A stretch of 64,000 nucleotides of DNA from AP-15 sp963789025 (GTDB lineage: Bacteria > Pseudomonadota > Alphaproteobacteria > ATCC43930 > CGMCC-115725), in contig CAWBIT010000008.1 in NCBI GenBank assembly GCA_963789025.1, forward strand, positions 124,001 through 188,000, written 5' to 3'. Positions 42,292 through 51,003 of the stretch are shown piece after piece. Under the pieces are notes generated by a model. The model saw nothing but the letters and a program-made list of their open reading frames with translations, had not been told where the DNA came from and did not search any database. Each line of letters opens with the position of its first letter. Position 1 is the first letter of the stretch. Position numbers and translations under genes: made by a program.

Positions 42292-43208
42292 GGCGCCTCT
42301 TCCGGCGGCCACAACCACGCCGCGCCGCGCACGCCGCTGGACGAACCGTGGACTGGAGGAAAGAGGGGGGTGGCCACGCGATCCGAAAAGATATACCGGA
42401 TCCACAAGCGAGGGACTTGCTCGTAAAGGGCGGAGATGCTCGACAGCCCACCTCCGAGCACGATCGCATCCGGATCGACCACGTTGATCACCGAAGCCAG
42501 TCCCCGGGCGAGCCGGTCCATGTAACGCTCGAGCGTTGCGCGGCTCTCTCGATCTCCCGCAGCTGCTGCCTCGGCGATTTCCGGAGCGCTCTGCGCGCGA
42601 CGAGAGTGGCGGTGGTGATCCGCAGCCAACGCCGGGCCCGACAGAAACGTCTCGAGACAACCGGATCGGCCGCACCAGCAAGCCGGTCCCGGAACCTCGT
42701 CGGGCGTTGGCCACGGCATCGGGTTGTGCCCCCATTCTCCCGCGATTGCGTTGGCGCCGATCTGAATCTGCCGGCGGATGGCTATCCCGCCTCCCACGCC
42801 CGTCCCGAGAATGACGCCGAACACCGTCTCCGCCGCAGCGCCGGCGCCGTCGGTCGCCTCGGACAAGGCGAAACAGTTGGCATCATTGGCAAGTCGCGTC
42901 GGCCGCCCGAGTGCCCTCTCGACATCGCGCTGCAACGGGCGTCCTATCAGCCAAGTCGAGTTGGCGTTCTTGATGAGGCCGGTGGCGGGAGAGACGGCCC
43001 CCGGGATGCCGATGCCGACCGTTGCGGTTGCCCCGATTTGTTGCTCGATCGTGCTGATCAGGGCGATGATCGCATCGATCGTCCCGCGATAGTCCTGTGC
43101 CGGCGTGGCGACGCGGTGGCGGACGCGCACCGAGCCGCAGGCGTCTATGGCGACGCCTTCGATCTTGGTGCCGCCAAGATCGATGCCGATGCGAAACGGT
43201 GCTGACAT
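42288..43208 (-). CDS. ROK-family sugar kinase (fructokinase/N-acetylglucosamine kinase-like)
   Basis: The 306-residue protein has the ATP-binding GIDLGGTKIEG motif at residues 8-18 and the second phosphate motif ILGTGVGGGI near 135. The ROK zinc-binding signature is GEWGHNPM followed by CWCGRSGCLET, and the sugar-binding segment is ANDANCFALSEA. It phosphorylates a hexose using ATP; the identity of the hexose is open. Its stop overlaps the start of the dinB relic, suggesting an old operon. Confidence 0.9.
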   Translation of the reverse strand: MSAPFRIGIDLGGTKIEGVAIDACGSVRVRHRVATPAQDYRGTIDAIIALISTIEQQIGATATVGIGIPGAVSPATGLIKNANSTWLIGRPLQRDVERALGRPTRLANDANCFALSEATDGAGAAAETVFGVILGTGVGGGIAIRRQIQIGANAIAGEWGHNPMPWPTPDEVPGPACWCGRSGCLETFLSGPALAADHHRHSRRAQSAPEIAEAAAAGDRESRATLERYMDRLARGLASVINVVDPDAIVLGGGLSSISALYEQVPRLWIRYIFSDRVATPLFPPVHGSSSGVRGAAWLWPPEEAP

Positions 43209-43330
43209 CCGGCGATTTCCTCACGGAGAGCGGTTACGAATAATTAAGTTCGATCCTTTAGAAAGCATCGGTGCAGCCGGTGCGGAACCGGCGGTTGCCG
43301 GCAAAATCTGTCGCTTTCAAGGCTGGGAGC

Positions 43331-43741
43331 ATGACATTGGACGTTACGAAACCGGAGGTGGACGCCGATCGACCGGTACGGAAGAAGGTGTTGATCGTCG
43401 AAGACAATGACCTCAATATGAAGCTCTTCAACGATCTTCTCGTCGCTCACGGCTATGGTACACTGCAGACCAAGGACGGTGTCGAGGCGCTTGCGCTCGC
43501 TCGTCAACATCGCCCGGATTTGATTCTGATGGACATCCAGCTGCCGGAAGTATCCGGTTTGCAAGTCACGCAGTGGATCAAGGGAGACGCCGATCTGCGG
43601 ATGATCCCGGTCATCGCGGTGACCGCCTTCGCGATGAAGGGCGACGAGGAGAAAATGCGGAACGGTGGTTGCGAGGCCTATATCGCGAAGCCGATCTCGG
43701 TGACGAGCTTTTTGCAAACCGTCGAGCGCTTCCTCTCCTGA
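43331..43741 (+). CDS. divK: Single-domain response regulator DivK
   Basis: The 136-residue protein starts at ATG 43331. The receiver domain has the acidic pair VLIVEDNDLNMKLFNDLL, the phospho-Asp in LILMDIQLPEVSGLQV, the Thr in VIAVTAFAM and the Lys in YIAKPISV. The MDIQLPEVSGL text and its place next to pleD identify DivK, the cell-cycle regulator that signals through DivJ/PleC to CtrA. 40 bases separate it from pleD. Confidence 0.92.
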   Translation: MTLDVTKPEVDADRPVRKKVLIVEDNDLNMKLFNDLLVAHGYGTLQTKDGVEALALARQHRPDLILMDIQLPEVSGLQVTQWIKGDADLRMIPVIAVTAFAMKGDEEKMRNGGCEAYIAKPISVTSFLQTVERFLS

Positions 43742-43781
43742 GAGGGGGTGCCCCGCCCGATCCTTCGAGTGCGAGAGACCA

Positions 43782-45215
43782 ATGTCTGGCCGAGTACTGG
43801 TTGTCGACGATGTCGAGGCGAACGTAAAACTGCTCGAAGCAAAGCTGTCGAGTGAGTATTTCGACGTTTTGACGGCGCATAACGGGCCCACAGCCCTGGA
43901 AATCGCCGAGACCGAGCTTCCCGACGTAATTCTTCTCGACGTCATGATGCCGCGGATGGACGGGTTCGAGGTTTGCCGCCAGCTGAAGGCCAATCGGCGA
44001 ACCGTCGATGTTCCAGTCGTCATGGTCACGGCGCTGTCTGATACTGTCAACCGCCTGCGCGGCCTCGAGGCCGGCGCCGACGATTTCCTGACCAAGCCGG
44101 TGAACGATGTCGCTCTGTTCGCCCGTGTCCGCTCGCTCGTGCGGCTGAAGCGGATGATGGAGGAGCTGCGCGTTCGCGAGGGGATTTGCAGCAAGTTCGG
44201 CGGCAGCGACACTCCCGTTTGCGAGGATGCCGGCCCCGCCCGCATCATGATCGTCGATGACGATGAATTCGCGGTCGCCCGAATGAGCGAGACATTGTTG
44301 CCGGTCGCCCATTCGGTGGCGCGCGCATCGACCTGCGCCGAAGCATGGAGGTTGCTCGCGCCCGATTTCGAGCTGATCATAGCGAGCTTGTGCACACCGG
44401 GCAGCGACGCGTTACGGCTCGTTACGCAGTGCCGCGCCAACGAAACCTTCCGTCAACTGCCGATCTTATTGATCGCCGACGACAGGGATTTGCCTCGTCT
44501 TGCGAAGGGGCTCGATTTGGGCGCCAACGACTATCTGGTGCGCCCGGTGGATCGGAACGAATTGCTGGCCCGCACGGCCACTCAGGTTCGCCGCAAGAGG
44601 CTGCAGAACCGTTTGGAAGATAATTATCGGCGCAGCCTCGAGCTTGCCCTGACCGATGAGCTGACCGGTCTCTATCACCGGCGGTATCTGTTCGTGCACC
44701 TCGACGAGCTCATCGCACGCGTCAACCAGGACGGCATCAGCGCAGCCGTTCTGTTGTTCGATATCGATCACTTCAAGCAGGTAAACGATACTTACGGTCA
44801 TGCCGCGGGGGATGACGTGCTGCGCGAACTCGCTGCGCGAACGACGCACTGCGTCCGCAACGTCGACCTCGTCGCCCGACGCGGAGACGGTGCGGGTGAC
44901 GAGTTTGTCGTTGTCATGCCCGAGACCGATGTCACGATTGCCGCAGCGGTTGCCGAGCGGCTGCGCGCAGCGGTGGCGCGTGAGCAGTTCACGATCAAGT
45001 CCGACGGTCGAAAGCTCTCGGTGACGATCAGCATCGGGGTGGCGTCTGCCGCGACCGGCGATGACCGTGACCGTCTGCTCAGCCGCGCCGATGACGCGCT
45101 TTACGCTGCCAAGAACCGTGGGCGGAATTGTATAGTCGTGCGACCGCTCGCCATCGCGCAGCCTCAGATAAACTCATCTCAGACCGAGGACGCCGGCGTC
45201 CCGATCCAGTCATGA
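43782..45215 (+). CDS. pleD: PleD-type response regulator with GGDEF domain (altered active-site loop)
   Basis: The 477-residue protein has two receiver domains. The first has phospho-Asp LLDVMMPRMDGFEV and TKPVND; the second (about 152-270) lacks a clear phospho-Asp. A C-terminal GGDEF domain follows, beginning at ALTDELTGLYHRRYLFVHLDEL. FDIDHFKQVNDTYGHAAGDDVL is normal and the I-site RNVD is present. The signature loop, however, reads ARRGDGAGDEFVV instead of ARYGGDEFVV: three extra residues (GDG, about 368-370) and Ala in place of the first Gly. Whether it still makes c-di-GMP is uncertain. Confidence 0.92.
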   Translation: MSGRVLVVDDVEANVKLLEAKLSSEYFDVLTAHNGPTALEIAETELPDVILLDVMMPRMDGFEVCRQLKANRRTVDVPVVMVTALSDTVNRLRGLEAGADDFLTKPVNDVALFARVRSLVRLKRMMEELRVREGICSKFGGSDTPVCEDAGPARIMIVDDDEFAVARMSETLLPVAHSVARASTCAEAWRLLAPDFELIIASLCTPGSDALRLVTQCRANETFRQLPILLIADDRDLPRLAKGLDLGANDYLVRPVDRNELLARTATQVRRKRLQNRLEDNYRRSLELALTDELTGLYHRRYLFVHLDELIARVNQDGISAAVLLFDIDHFKQVNDTYGHAAGDDVLRELAARTTHCVRNVDLVARRGDGAGDEFVVVMPETDVTIAAAVAERLRAAVAREQFTIKSDGRKLSVTISIGVASAATGDDRDRLLSRADDALYAAKNRGRNCIVVRPLAIAQPQINSSQTEDAGVPIQS

Positions 45216-45251
45216 GGCTGGCCGGCCAAGAGATTAGCTCGGGCGGCCGGG

Positions 45252-45419
45252 TTATTTTATTTTTGCTTCCTTGAATACGACGTGCTTGCGGGCGATCGGG
45301 TCGAATTTTTTCAGTTCGAGCTTGTTGGTCTTGCTGCGCGGATTCTTCTTTGTGACATAGAAGAAACCAGTATCGGCGCTGCTGACCAGTTTGATTAAGA
45401 CTGTATTGGTCTTGGCCAT
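45252..45419 (-). CDS. rpmG: 50S ribosomal protein L33
   Basis: A 55-residue protein from ATG 45419: MAKTNTVLIKLVSSADTGFF, then YVTKKNPRSKTNKLELKKFD and PIARKHVVFKEAKIK. This is the proteobacterial L33 without the zinc Cys pairs. It lies between pleD (convergent) and the S41 peptidase gene. The divK-pleD-rpmG neighbourhood is common in alphaproteobacteria. Confidence 0.96.
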   Translation of the reverse strand: MAKTNTVLIKLVSSADTGFFYVTKKNPRSKTNKLELKKFDPIARKHVVFKEAKIK

Positions 45420-45434
45420 ATGACGACCCTCGCG

Positions 45435-47075
45435 TCAGGGGTTGCGTGGACTGGAAGATAACGCCGGGCTGACTGCTGTCAAGGCGGGCACCGTCGGCGG
45501 GGCGGCGGCGAGCGGAACGGCCGCTACGCTCGGGCTGGCCCCGATCGCGTGCACCGCCTGACCGTAGAGAACGGGGTCGGCAAGGAGCCGCTTTGCGACC
45601 TTGACGTCGATCTCGTGGTCGCCCGGCCGGGCCGGACAAGAGCGGCGCAGCTGAGACCAGGCGTTTTCGTCGAGTGATGCACGTGCCCGCGTTGCGGCGG
45701 GCGCGGCCGCGGGTGATGCCGCCGCCCGTTGAATTGCTACCTGCACGAAGCGGTCGTCGTCCCCGAGATCGCTCGTGCACAGGGTCGGGACGACGCCGTG
45801 CTGGTGCAAAAGATATCCCGACGGGGCGACGAGCTGGGCCCAGGTCAATGTCAGCTCGCCGTCGTTCGGCAGCCGCAAGACGGTTTGCACCGTGCCTTTC
45901 CCATAGGAGGCGCTGCCGACGATGACCGCGCGCCCGGCATCCTGCAAGGCCGCAGCAACAATCTCCGAGGCCGAAGCCGAGCCGCCGTTGACCAAGACGA
46001 CGACCGGTATCTGCGGCGCGATACTGTCCCCCGAAGCTTCGAAAAACTGCCGGCTCGCGGGGTGGCGGCCAACCGTCGCGACGATCGGGCCGTTCGGGAC
46101 GAACACGTCTACGAGGCTCACTGCCTGATCGAGCAGCCCGCCCGGGTCGCCGCGCAGGTCGAGCACGATCCCGCGGAGCTGCGGCCCCATCTCGCGCTTC
46201 AGGTTATTGAGCGCTTCGACGACCTGCTGTGTCGTGTTCTGGTTGAAGCTCGCCACCTGAAAGACCGCGATCTCGCCATCGCGCGACACCGTCACCGTCG
46301 GGAGGATCACCAGCTCGCGCTGCAGGTGGAAGGTCCGGTTTTGGGCGAGGCTGGGACGATAGACGGTTACTTCTACCGGGCTGAGGATCGGTCCGCGGAG
46401 CGCGTGAACCACATCGCTGTGGGAGCGTCCGGCGGTCGGCACCTTGTCGACCGCTACGAGCCTGTCGTCGGGCTTTATGCCGGCGAGGTCGGCGGGGCTG
46501 TGCGGCGTGACCGCGGTGATCCGAAATTCTTGCTTGGAGGTATCGAGGGTCACGCCAATGCCGCCGAACCCGTCACGAGCGGCGCGCTGATCGCGGGCGA
46601 CATCGGGCGAAGAGTAGCGGGAGAAGCGGTCGAGCCCAGCAGTGATGCCATCGAACAGCGCCTTGTCGATCTTGTCTTCGGGCAGTGCGGCAACACTCGG
46701 GGAGGCGGCCTTTGCGGCGGACACGAGCTGGCCCATCAGGGCGCCCCAATCATGCGGTTCGTCATGCGAGGGTATCGGATAGGCGGCCACCTCATTCCCG
46801 GCATAAGCCAGCACGAGATATGTTTTATCGGGCCCCGGGGTCTCCGAAACCGAGAACTTGCCATCGAGGCGCGATAACCGGGCGACCCCGCCCAGAACGA
46901 GCAGCCGGCTGGAGACCGGGGCAATGTAGAGATCGGTTATCTCGTCGAGACCACGCGCGAACAGCCGTCCCGCCGGATCGTTGGGCAGCGCCTGACGCTC
47001 CGCACAGGCTGCAAGAGCGGCGAGGAGGACAAGGCTGCACGCTCGCAAAGGCGCGGCGGCCGGACGCAGCGACAC
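45435..47075 (-). CDS. S41 carboxy-terminal processing peptidase, lipoprotein
   Basis: The product is 546 residues from GTG 47075 (a GTG three codons earlier overlaps the AGGGGAG site). The signal ends in the lipobox LLAALAAC, so the mature protein is lipid-anchored. A PDZ domain (GIGVTLDTSKQEFRITAVTPHSPADLAGIKPDDRLVAVD) precedes the S41 protease core. The catalytic Ser is in LVNGGSASASEIVAAALQD and the Lys is in GSASYGKGTVQTV. The C-terminal 100 residues are Ala/Pro-rich. It would trim periplasmic proteins. It sits 15 bases upstream of rpmG on the same strand. Confidence 0.9.
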   Translation of the reverse strand: MSLRPAAAPLRACSLVLLAALAACAERQALPNDPAGRLFARGLDEITDLYIAPVSSRLLVLGGVARLSRLDGKFSVSETPGPDKTYLVLAYAGNEVAAYPIPSHDEPHDWGALMGQLVSAAKAASPSVAALPEDKIDKALFDGITAGLDRFSRYSSPDVARDQRAARDGFGGIGVTLDTSKQEFRITAVTPHSPADLAGIKPDDRLVAVDKVPTAGRSHSDVVHALRGPILSPVEVTVYRPSLAQNRTFHLQRELVILPTVTVSRDGEIAVFQVASFNQNTTQQVVEALNNLKREMGPQLRGIVLDLRGDPGGLLDQAVSLVDVFVPNGPIVATVGRHPASRQFFEASGDSIAPQIPVVVLVNGGSASASEIVAAALQDAGRAVIVGSASYGKGTVQTVLRLPNDGELTLTWAQLVAPSGYLLHQHGVVPTLCTSDLGDDDRFVQVAIQRAAASPAAAPAATRARASLDENAWSQLRRSCPARPGDHEIDVKVAKRLLADPVLYGQAVHAIGASPSVAAVPLAAAPPTVPALTAVSPALSSSPRNP

Positions 47076-47253
47076 GGCATTCACTCCCCTAGCGAAAGCC
47101 CCAAACTCTCCCCGCAAGCTTCGGCGACTTTGCCACGGATAGGAATGAATACAGTAGAACGCCTGCACGGCGCAATCAATGCCGCTCGCTCCCACCTCAC
47201 CGGGCGTAACGGGGCCTCCTCCAGGGTGTAAACTCCTGCGTGCCAGGCGGCCG

Positions 47254-49152
47254 TCACTCGCCGGGCAGTGTGAACTGAAAGATTGAACCGCGTCCCGCGC
47301 TGGGGCCCGCCCACAAGCGGCCGCCATGCAACTCGATGATCCGCCGACTGATGGACAGTCCCATGCCCGTGCCTTGCGGCTTTGTCGTGAAGAATGCGTC
47401 GAAAATACGCCCGGCTTCATCGACGGGAAGCCCGACGCCACAATCACTCACAGCGATCAAGAGCCGACCCTGCTCAATGCTTTTCGATGCAATGGTCAGT
47501 TCACCGCCCGTCTCCCGCATCGCCTCGATTCCGTTGAGCATGAGGTTCATCAGAACCTGCTGCAGCTGTACGCGATCCGCTGTCGTCCGCGGAAGCCTCG
47601 GGTCAAGCTCCATGCGGATTGAGATGGAGTTCCGATGCGCGGTATCCCCCAGCAAAACCATCATCTCCCGAAGGATTTCGTTCAGGTCGACCACCTCCCT
47701 TTCTGGCGTGCCTCGCCCGTAAAGTGAACGAACCCGGTCGATGATGCCGGCGGCGAGCGTCACCGCCGCGACCATTCTGGAGGCAGAGCCGCATGCTTCC
47801 ATCACATCGGGCGGATCACGACGGAGCCATCGCATGCAGGCGTTGGCGTCTATGATGGCGGCGGCGAGCGGCTGCTTGATTTCGTGAGCCAGCGAGGCGG
47901 TCAGTTCTCCCATCATGCTCACGCGGTTCATGTGCGCGAGATCTGTCTCGAGCTGGCGCAATCTTTCGCGCTCTTCTTCGGCGCGCTTGCGCTCGGTAAT
48001 ATCCGTTATCGCACCCACAAAGACCAAACGCTCCGGATCTTCGCCGGTCAAGCGATGAGCCACGGCTTGAACGTGTTTGACAGAACCGCCGGCCATCAAC
48101 AGGCGATACTCGGCAATAAACTCGCACCCCTCCATCGCGGCGCGGTCAATGATTTGACGCTGATGCGTCCGGTCCTCCGGATGAGTGCGGTCGATCACCA
48201 GTTGAATAGTGGGCTTCGTCGTGGGCTCGCATTCAAATATTTGATAGGCTCCATCGGACCAGTAGAGTTCCCCGGTCGAAGTGTTCCAGCCGAAACTCCC
48301 CGTGTGGCTCAATTCCTCCGCCGCTGCCAGATACATCTCGCTCCGGCGCAGCGCCTCCTCGGCCTTCTTGCGTTCGGCTCGTTCCCGGGCTTCGCGCAGC
48401 GCGCGCTGAACCGATGGCGCGAGCCGCGATAACCGCGTCTTCAGAACATAATCCGTGGCGCCGCTCGTCAGCGCTTCGATCGCGATCTCTTCGCCGAAAC
48501 CCGAGACAAAAATGAAAGGCAGATCAGGGCGGGCGCTCAGCGCAAGCTTTAATGCGGAAAGGCCGTCGAACGAAGGAAGCTTGTAGTCGGCGAGAATCAG
48601 GTCAATTTCATCGTCTTCAAGAGCAGCGAGGAACTCGGCGCGCGTTTGGACGCGGGTTACCTCGCAGACGAAATGATCCGCTTCAAGGAGGTCTTGAATG
48701 AGCGCCGCGTCCTGGATGCTGTCCTCCAGCAACAGAATGCGGAGCAGCACGTCCTCGGCCTTCCTGAGTTCGGCTTGTTCTCGGGCTTCGTGCAGCGCGC
48801 GCTGCACCGACGGTACGAGCCGTGACAACCCAGTCTTCAAAACATAATCCTTGGCCCCGCTCGTCAGCGCTTCGATCGCGATCTCTTCGCCGAAGCCGGA
48901 GACAAAGATGAAAGGCAGATCAGGGCGGGCATTCAGCGTGAGCTGCAATGCGGAAAGGCCGTCGAACGACGGAAGCTTGTAATCGGAGAGAACCAGGTCA
49001 AATCCACCGTCTTCAAGAGCAGCCAGGAACTCGGCGCGCGTTTGGACGCGGGTGACTTCACAGACGAAATGATCCGCTTCAAGGAGCGCTTGAATGAGCT
49101 CCGCGTCCTGCATGCTGTCCTCCACCAACAGAATGCGGAGCGGAGACGTCAC
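47254..49152 (-). CDS. Sensor histidine kinase with tandem duplicated receiver domains, PAS, HisKA and ATPase
   Basis: The 632-residue protein has two receiver domains (about 5-133 and 137-265) that are almost copies. Their DNA repeats with a 396-base period, and both contain DYKLPSFDGLSAL and DLPFIFVSGFGEEIAIEALTSGA. A PAS domain follows (about 280-395, GELYWSDGAYQIFECEPTT, ITDITERKRAEEE). The HisKA His is in SLAHEIKQPLAAA near 425. The ATPase domain has LMNLMLNGIEAM, SDCGVGLP and FFTTKPQGTGMGLSISRRIIELHGG. Its ATG overlaps the single-receiver gene stop by four bases. Confidence 0.92.
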   Translation of the reverse strand: MTSPLRILLVEDSMQDAELIQALLEADHFVCEVTRVQTRAEFLAALEDGGFDLVLSDYKLPSFDGLSALQLTLNARPDLPFIFVSGFGEEIAIEALTSGAKDYVLKTGLSRLVPSVQRALHEAREQAELRKAEDVLLRILLLEDSIQDAALIQDLLEADHFVCEVTRVQTRAEFLAALEDDEIDLILADYKLPSFDGLSALKLALSARPDLPFIFVSGFGEEIAIEALTSGATDYVLKTRLSRLAPSVQRALREARERAERKKAEEALRRSEMYLAAAEELSHTGSFGWNTSTGELYWSDGAYQIFECEPTTKPTIQLVIDRTHPEDRTHQRQIIDRAAMEGCEFIAEYRLLMAGGSVKHVQAVAHRLTGEDPERLVFVGAITDITERKRAEEERERLRQLETDLAHMNRVSMMGELTASLAHEIKQPLAAAIIDANACMRWLRRDPPDVMEACGSASRMVAAVTLAAGIIDRVRSLYGRGTPEREVVDLNEILREMMVLLGDTAHRNSISIRMELDPRLPRTTADRVQLQQVLMNLMLNGIEAMRETGGELTIASKSIEQGRLLIAVSDCGVGLPVDEAGRIFDAFFTTKPQGTGMGLSISRRIIELHGGRLWAGPSAGRGSIFQFTLPGE

Positions 49153-49604
49153 GGTGCCTTCTTCACGCTGCCCGGCGGCGGCTCATTGATGACCGCCCAG
49201 AAGACGCCGAGCTCCTTGATGGCATTGACGAATTCGTGAAAATCGACCGGCTTCACAACGTATGCATTCACTCCGAGCTTGTAGCTTTGCATCATGTCTT
49301 TTTCTTCTTGGGACGACGTCAGCACCACCACCGGTATCAGCTTCAGGCGCTCGTCGGATTTGATTTGCTGTAAGACTTGCAAGCCATCGACTTTCGGCAA
49401 TTTTAGGTCGAGCAGCAGGACCGCGGGATTGTCGTTGGAGCGAGCGCTGAACTCGCCGCGACAATAGAGGAAATCCAGGGCTTTTTCCCCGTCGCGGGTA
49501 ACCACGACCTCGTTTGCCAAGTTATATTCGCCCAGCGCCGTCAGAGTAAGTTCAACGTCTCTCGGGTCGTCCTCGACGAGCAGAATGCGTGCCAGTTCGC
49601 TCAT
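49149..49604 (-). CDS. Rcp1-like single-domain response regulator
   Basis: The 151-residue receiver protein has ARILLVEDDPRDVELTLTAL, the phospho-Asp in VLLLDLKLPKVDGLQVLQQI, PVVVLTSSQEEKDM and the Lys in AYVVKPVDF. The long insert after the second strand (FLYCRGEFSARSNDNPA) is typical of regulators paired with phytochrome-type kinases. The gene overlaps both flanking kinase genes by four bases (49149-49152 and 49601-49604), so the three proteins likely form one signalling unit. Confidence 0.92.
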   Translation of the reverse strand: MSELARILLVEDDPRDVELTLTALGEYNLANEVVVTRDGEKALDFLYCRGEFSARSNDNPAVLLLDLKLPKVDGLQVLQQIKSDERLKLIPVVVLTSSQEEKDMMQSYKLGVNAYVVKPVDFHEFVNAIKELGVFWAVINEPPPGSVKKAP

Positions 49605-50827
49605 AGCGTGGTCGCGGTCCTCTCCGCCGCATCTTGTACTTTAGGGAGTGAGAAATAGAATGTCGCGCCTTGATCGACAGCTCCCTCGGCTCGGACCTCA
49701 CCGCCATGGCGGTGGATGATCCGCCGAACGGTCGCGAGCCCGATTCCAGTGCCTTCAAAGTCTTCGGGGAGGTGCAGGCGTTGAAACACGCCGAACAGTT
49801 TATCGACATACTGCATGTCGAAGCCGGCGCCATTATCCCTGACGAACACCTCGACTTCATTTTCTTCATCGAGGCAGCCAATCTCGATTTCGGCTTGGGC
49901 GCGCATGCGGGTGAATTTGGCCGCATTGGAGAGAAGATTGAAGATCACCAGCCTCAGCATGGACCGGTCGCCGTAACAGACCGGAAGGGGATCGATTTTC
50001 CACATAATGTCTTGCCCTCCCGTGTCCTGCCTGATCTCCGCGACAACGTCGTTGACGAGCTGGTCCAGGCTCACCGGCGTATTTTTGGTCTCGGCCCGCC
50101 CGATCCTGGAAAACGCCAACAGATCGTCGATCAGGTTACCCATTCTTTTTGACGCTTCGAGAATTGTTTGCGTGTACCGACAACTCTTCTCGTCGAGCAA
50201 GCTGGACGCCTGTTTCTGAAGCAGCTCCGAAAACCCGACCACATGGCGAAGCGGCGCGCGAAGGTCGTGGGAGACGGAATAGGCAAAAGACTCTAATTCG
50301 TTGTTGCTGGTTTCGAGGTCACTGGCCCGCTTGGCCAACTCATTATTGAGTTTGCGAATTTCATCTTCTCGGCGCTTGCGCTGTTCCAGCTCGACCCGCA
50401 GGTTGTCGCGAGCGTCGCGAAGATCGCTCTCGATGCGGCGCCGAACAGCTACGAACCAGGCAGCGATCGCCGCCGAGGCCATGAAGAGAAGAAAACGAGG
50501 TAGGTCCTCGTTGGAAACGTCAAAGGAGTAAAGGGGCTCGGTGAAGAAGTAATTGTAGAAGGCCGCGGATAGCACGACAGCCAGCACGGCAGGCCCAGTT
50601 CCCGCGTACCAGGTGCTGACGACGATGGCCAGGTCGAAAAGCGGCAATTCCATGTCGCGAAAGCCGTAGTACTGGCACGCCAGCGCCGCCCCAAGCGCAA
50701 CTGCAACGCAGAGGACTGAAAAAACATAACGGATCCCCGGGCCGGCCCTGTGCAGTTCCAGGTTCCAGCGCGCCAAACTCCGCCTCACTCCGCCACCTGT
50801 GGGCCCTTCCGCAAGATGGATCGTCAT
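49601..50827 (-). CDS. DUF4118 membrane sensor histidine kinase
   Basis: The product is 408 residues from ATG 50827 (a longer form from 50866 adds 13 residues). The N-terminal membrane module (YVFSVLCVAVALGAALACQYYG to FLLFMASAAIAAWFVAVRRRIE) is the KdpD-like DUF4118 four-helix type. A coiled coil (ELEQRKRREDEIRKLNNELAKRASDLE) leads to HisKA with the His in YSVSHDLRAPLRHVVGF. The ATPase domain shows NLLSNAAKFT, VRDNGAGFDM and EGTGIGLATVRRIIHRHGG. It resembles kinases paired with Rcp1-type regulators. It heads the cassette. Confidence 0.92.
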   Translation of the reverse strand: MTIHLAEGPTGGGVRRSLARWNLELHRAGPGIRYVFSVLCVAVALGAALACQYYGFRDMELPLFDLAIVVSTWYAGTGPAVLAVVLSAAFYNYFFTEPLYSFDVSNEDLPRFLLFMASAAIAAWFVAVRRRIESDLRDARDNLRVELEQRKRREDEIRKLNNELAKRASDLETSNNELESFAYSVSHDLRAPLRHVVGFSELLQKQASSLLDEKSCRYTQTILEASKRMGNLIDDLLAFSRIGRAETKNTPVSLDQLVNDVVAEIRQDTGGQDIMWKIDPLPVCYGDRSMLRLVIFNLLSNAAKFTRMRAQAEIEIGCLDEENEVEVFVRDNGAGFDMQYVDKLFGVFQRLHLPEDFEGTGIGLATVRRIIHRHGGEVRAEGAVDQGATFYFSLPKVQDAAERTATTL

Positions 50828-51003
50828 GGCAGTCTGTCCCCATCGCTCTGCCGGAAGCGAGCGCAACGCGGCCGTTAACCGATGTGAAAATATTAGCCGT
50901 GGCCCCTTCCGTCGAGGCGCATGACGACCCGCTCACGTTTGGATCGGCGTTGAGTGGAGAAGAGGATTTCCGCTCGTTACTCTGCCCAACAAAACTACGG
51001 CGG

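Noticed and set aside
44220..44590. Second receiver of PleD as an active phospho-acceptor
   Set aside because: The position of the phospho-Asp reads LIIASLCTPGSD without the usual DxxMP pattern, so it is treated as a pseudo-receiver, as in other PleD proteins.
45435..47447. Full-length 670-codon form of the S41 peptidase
   Set aside because: The extra N-terminus is a shadow of the histidine kinase end. A GTG start followed by a lipoprotein signal is far better.
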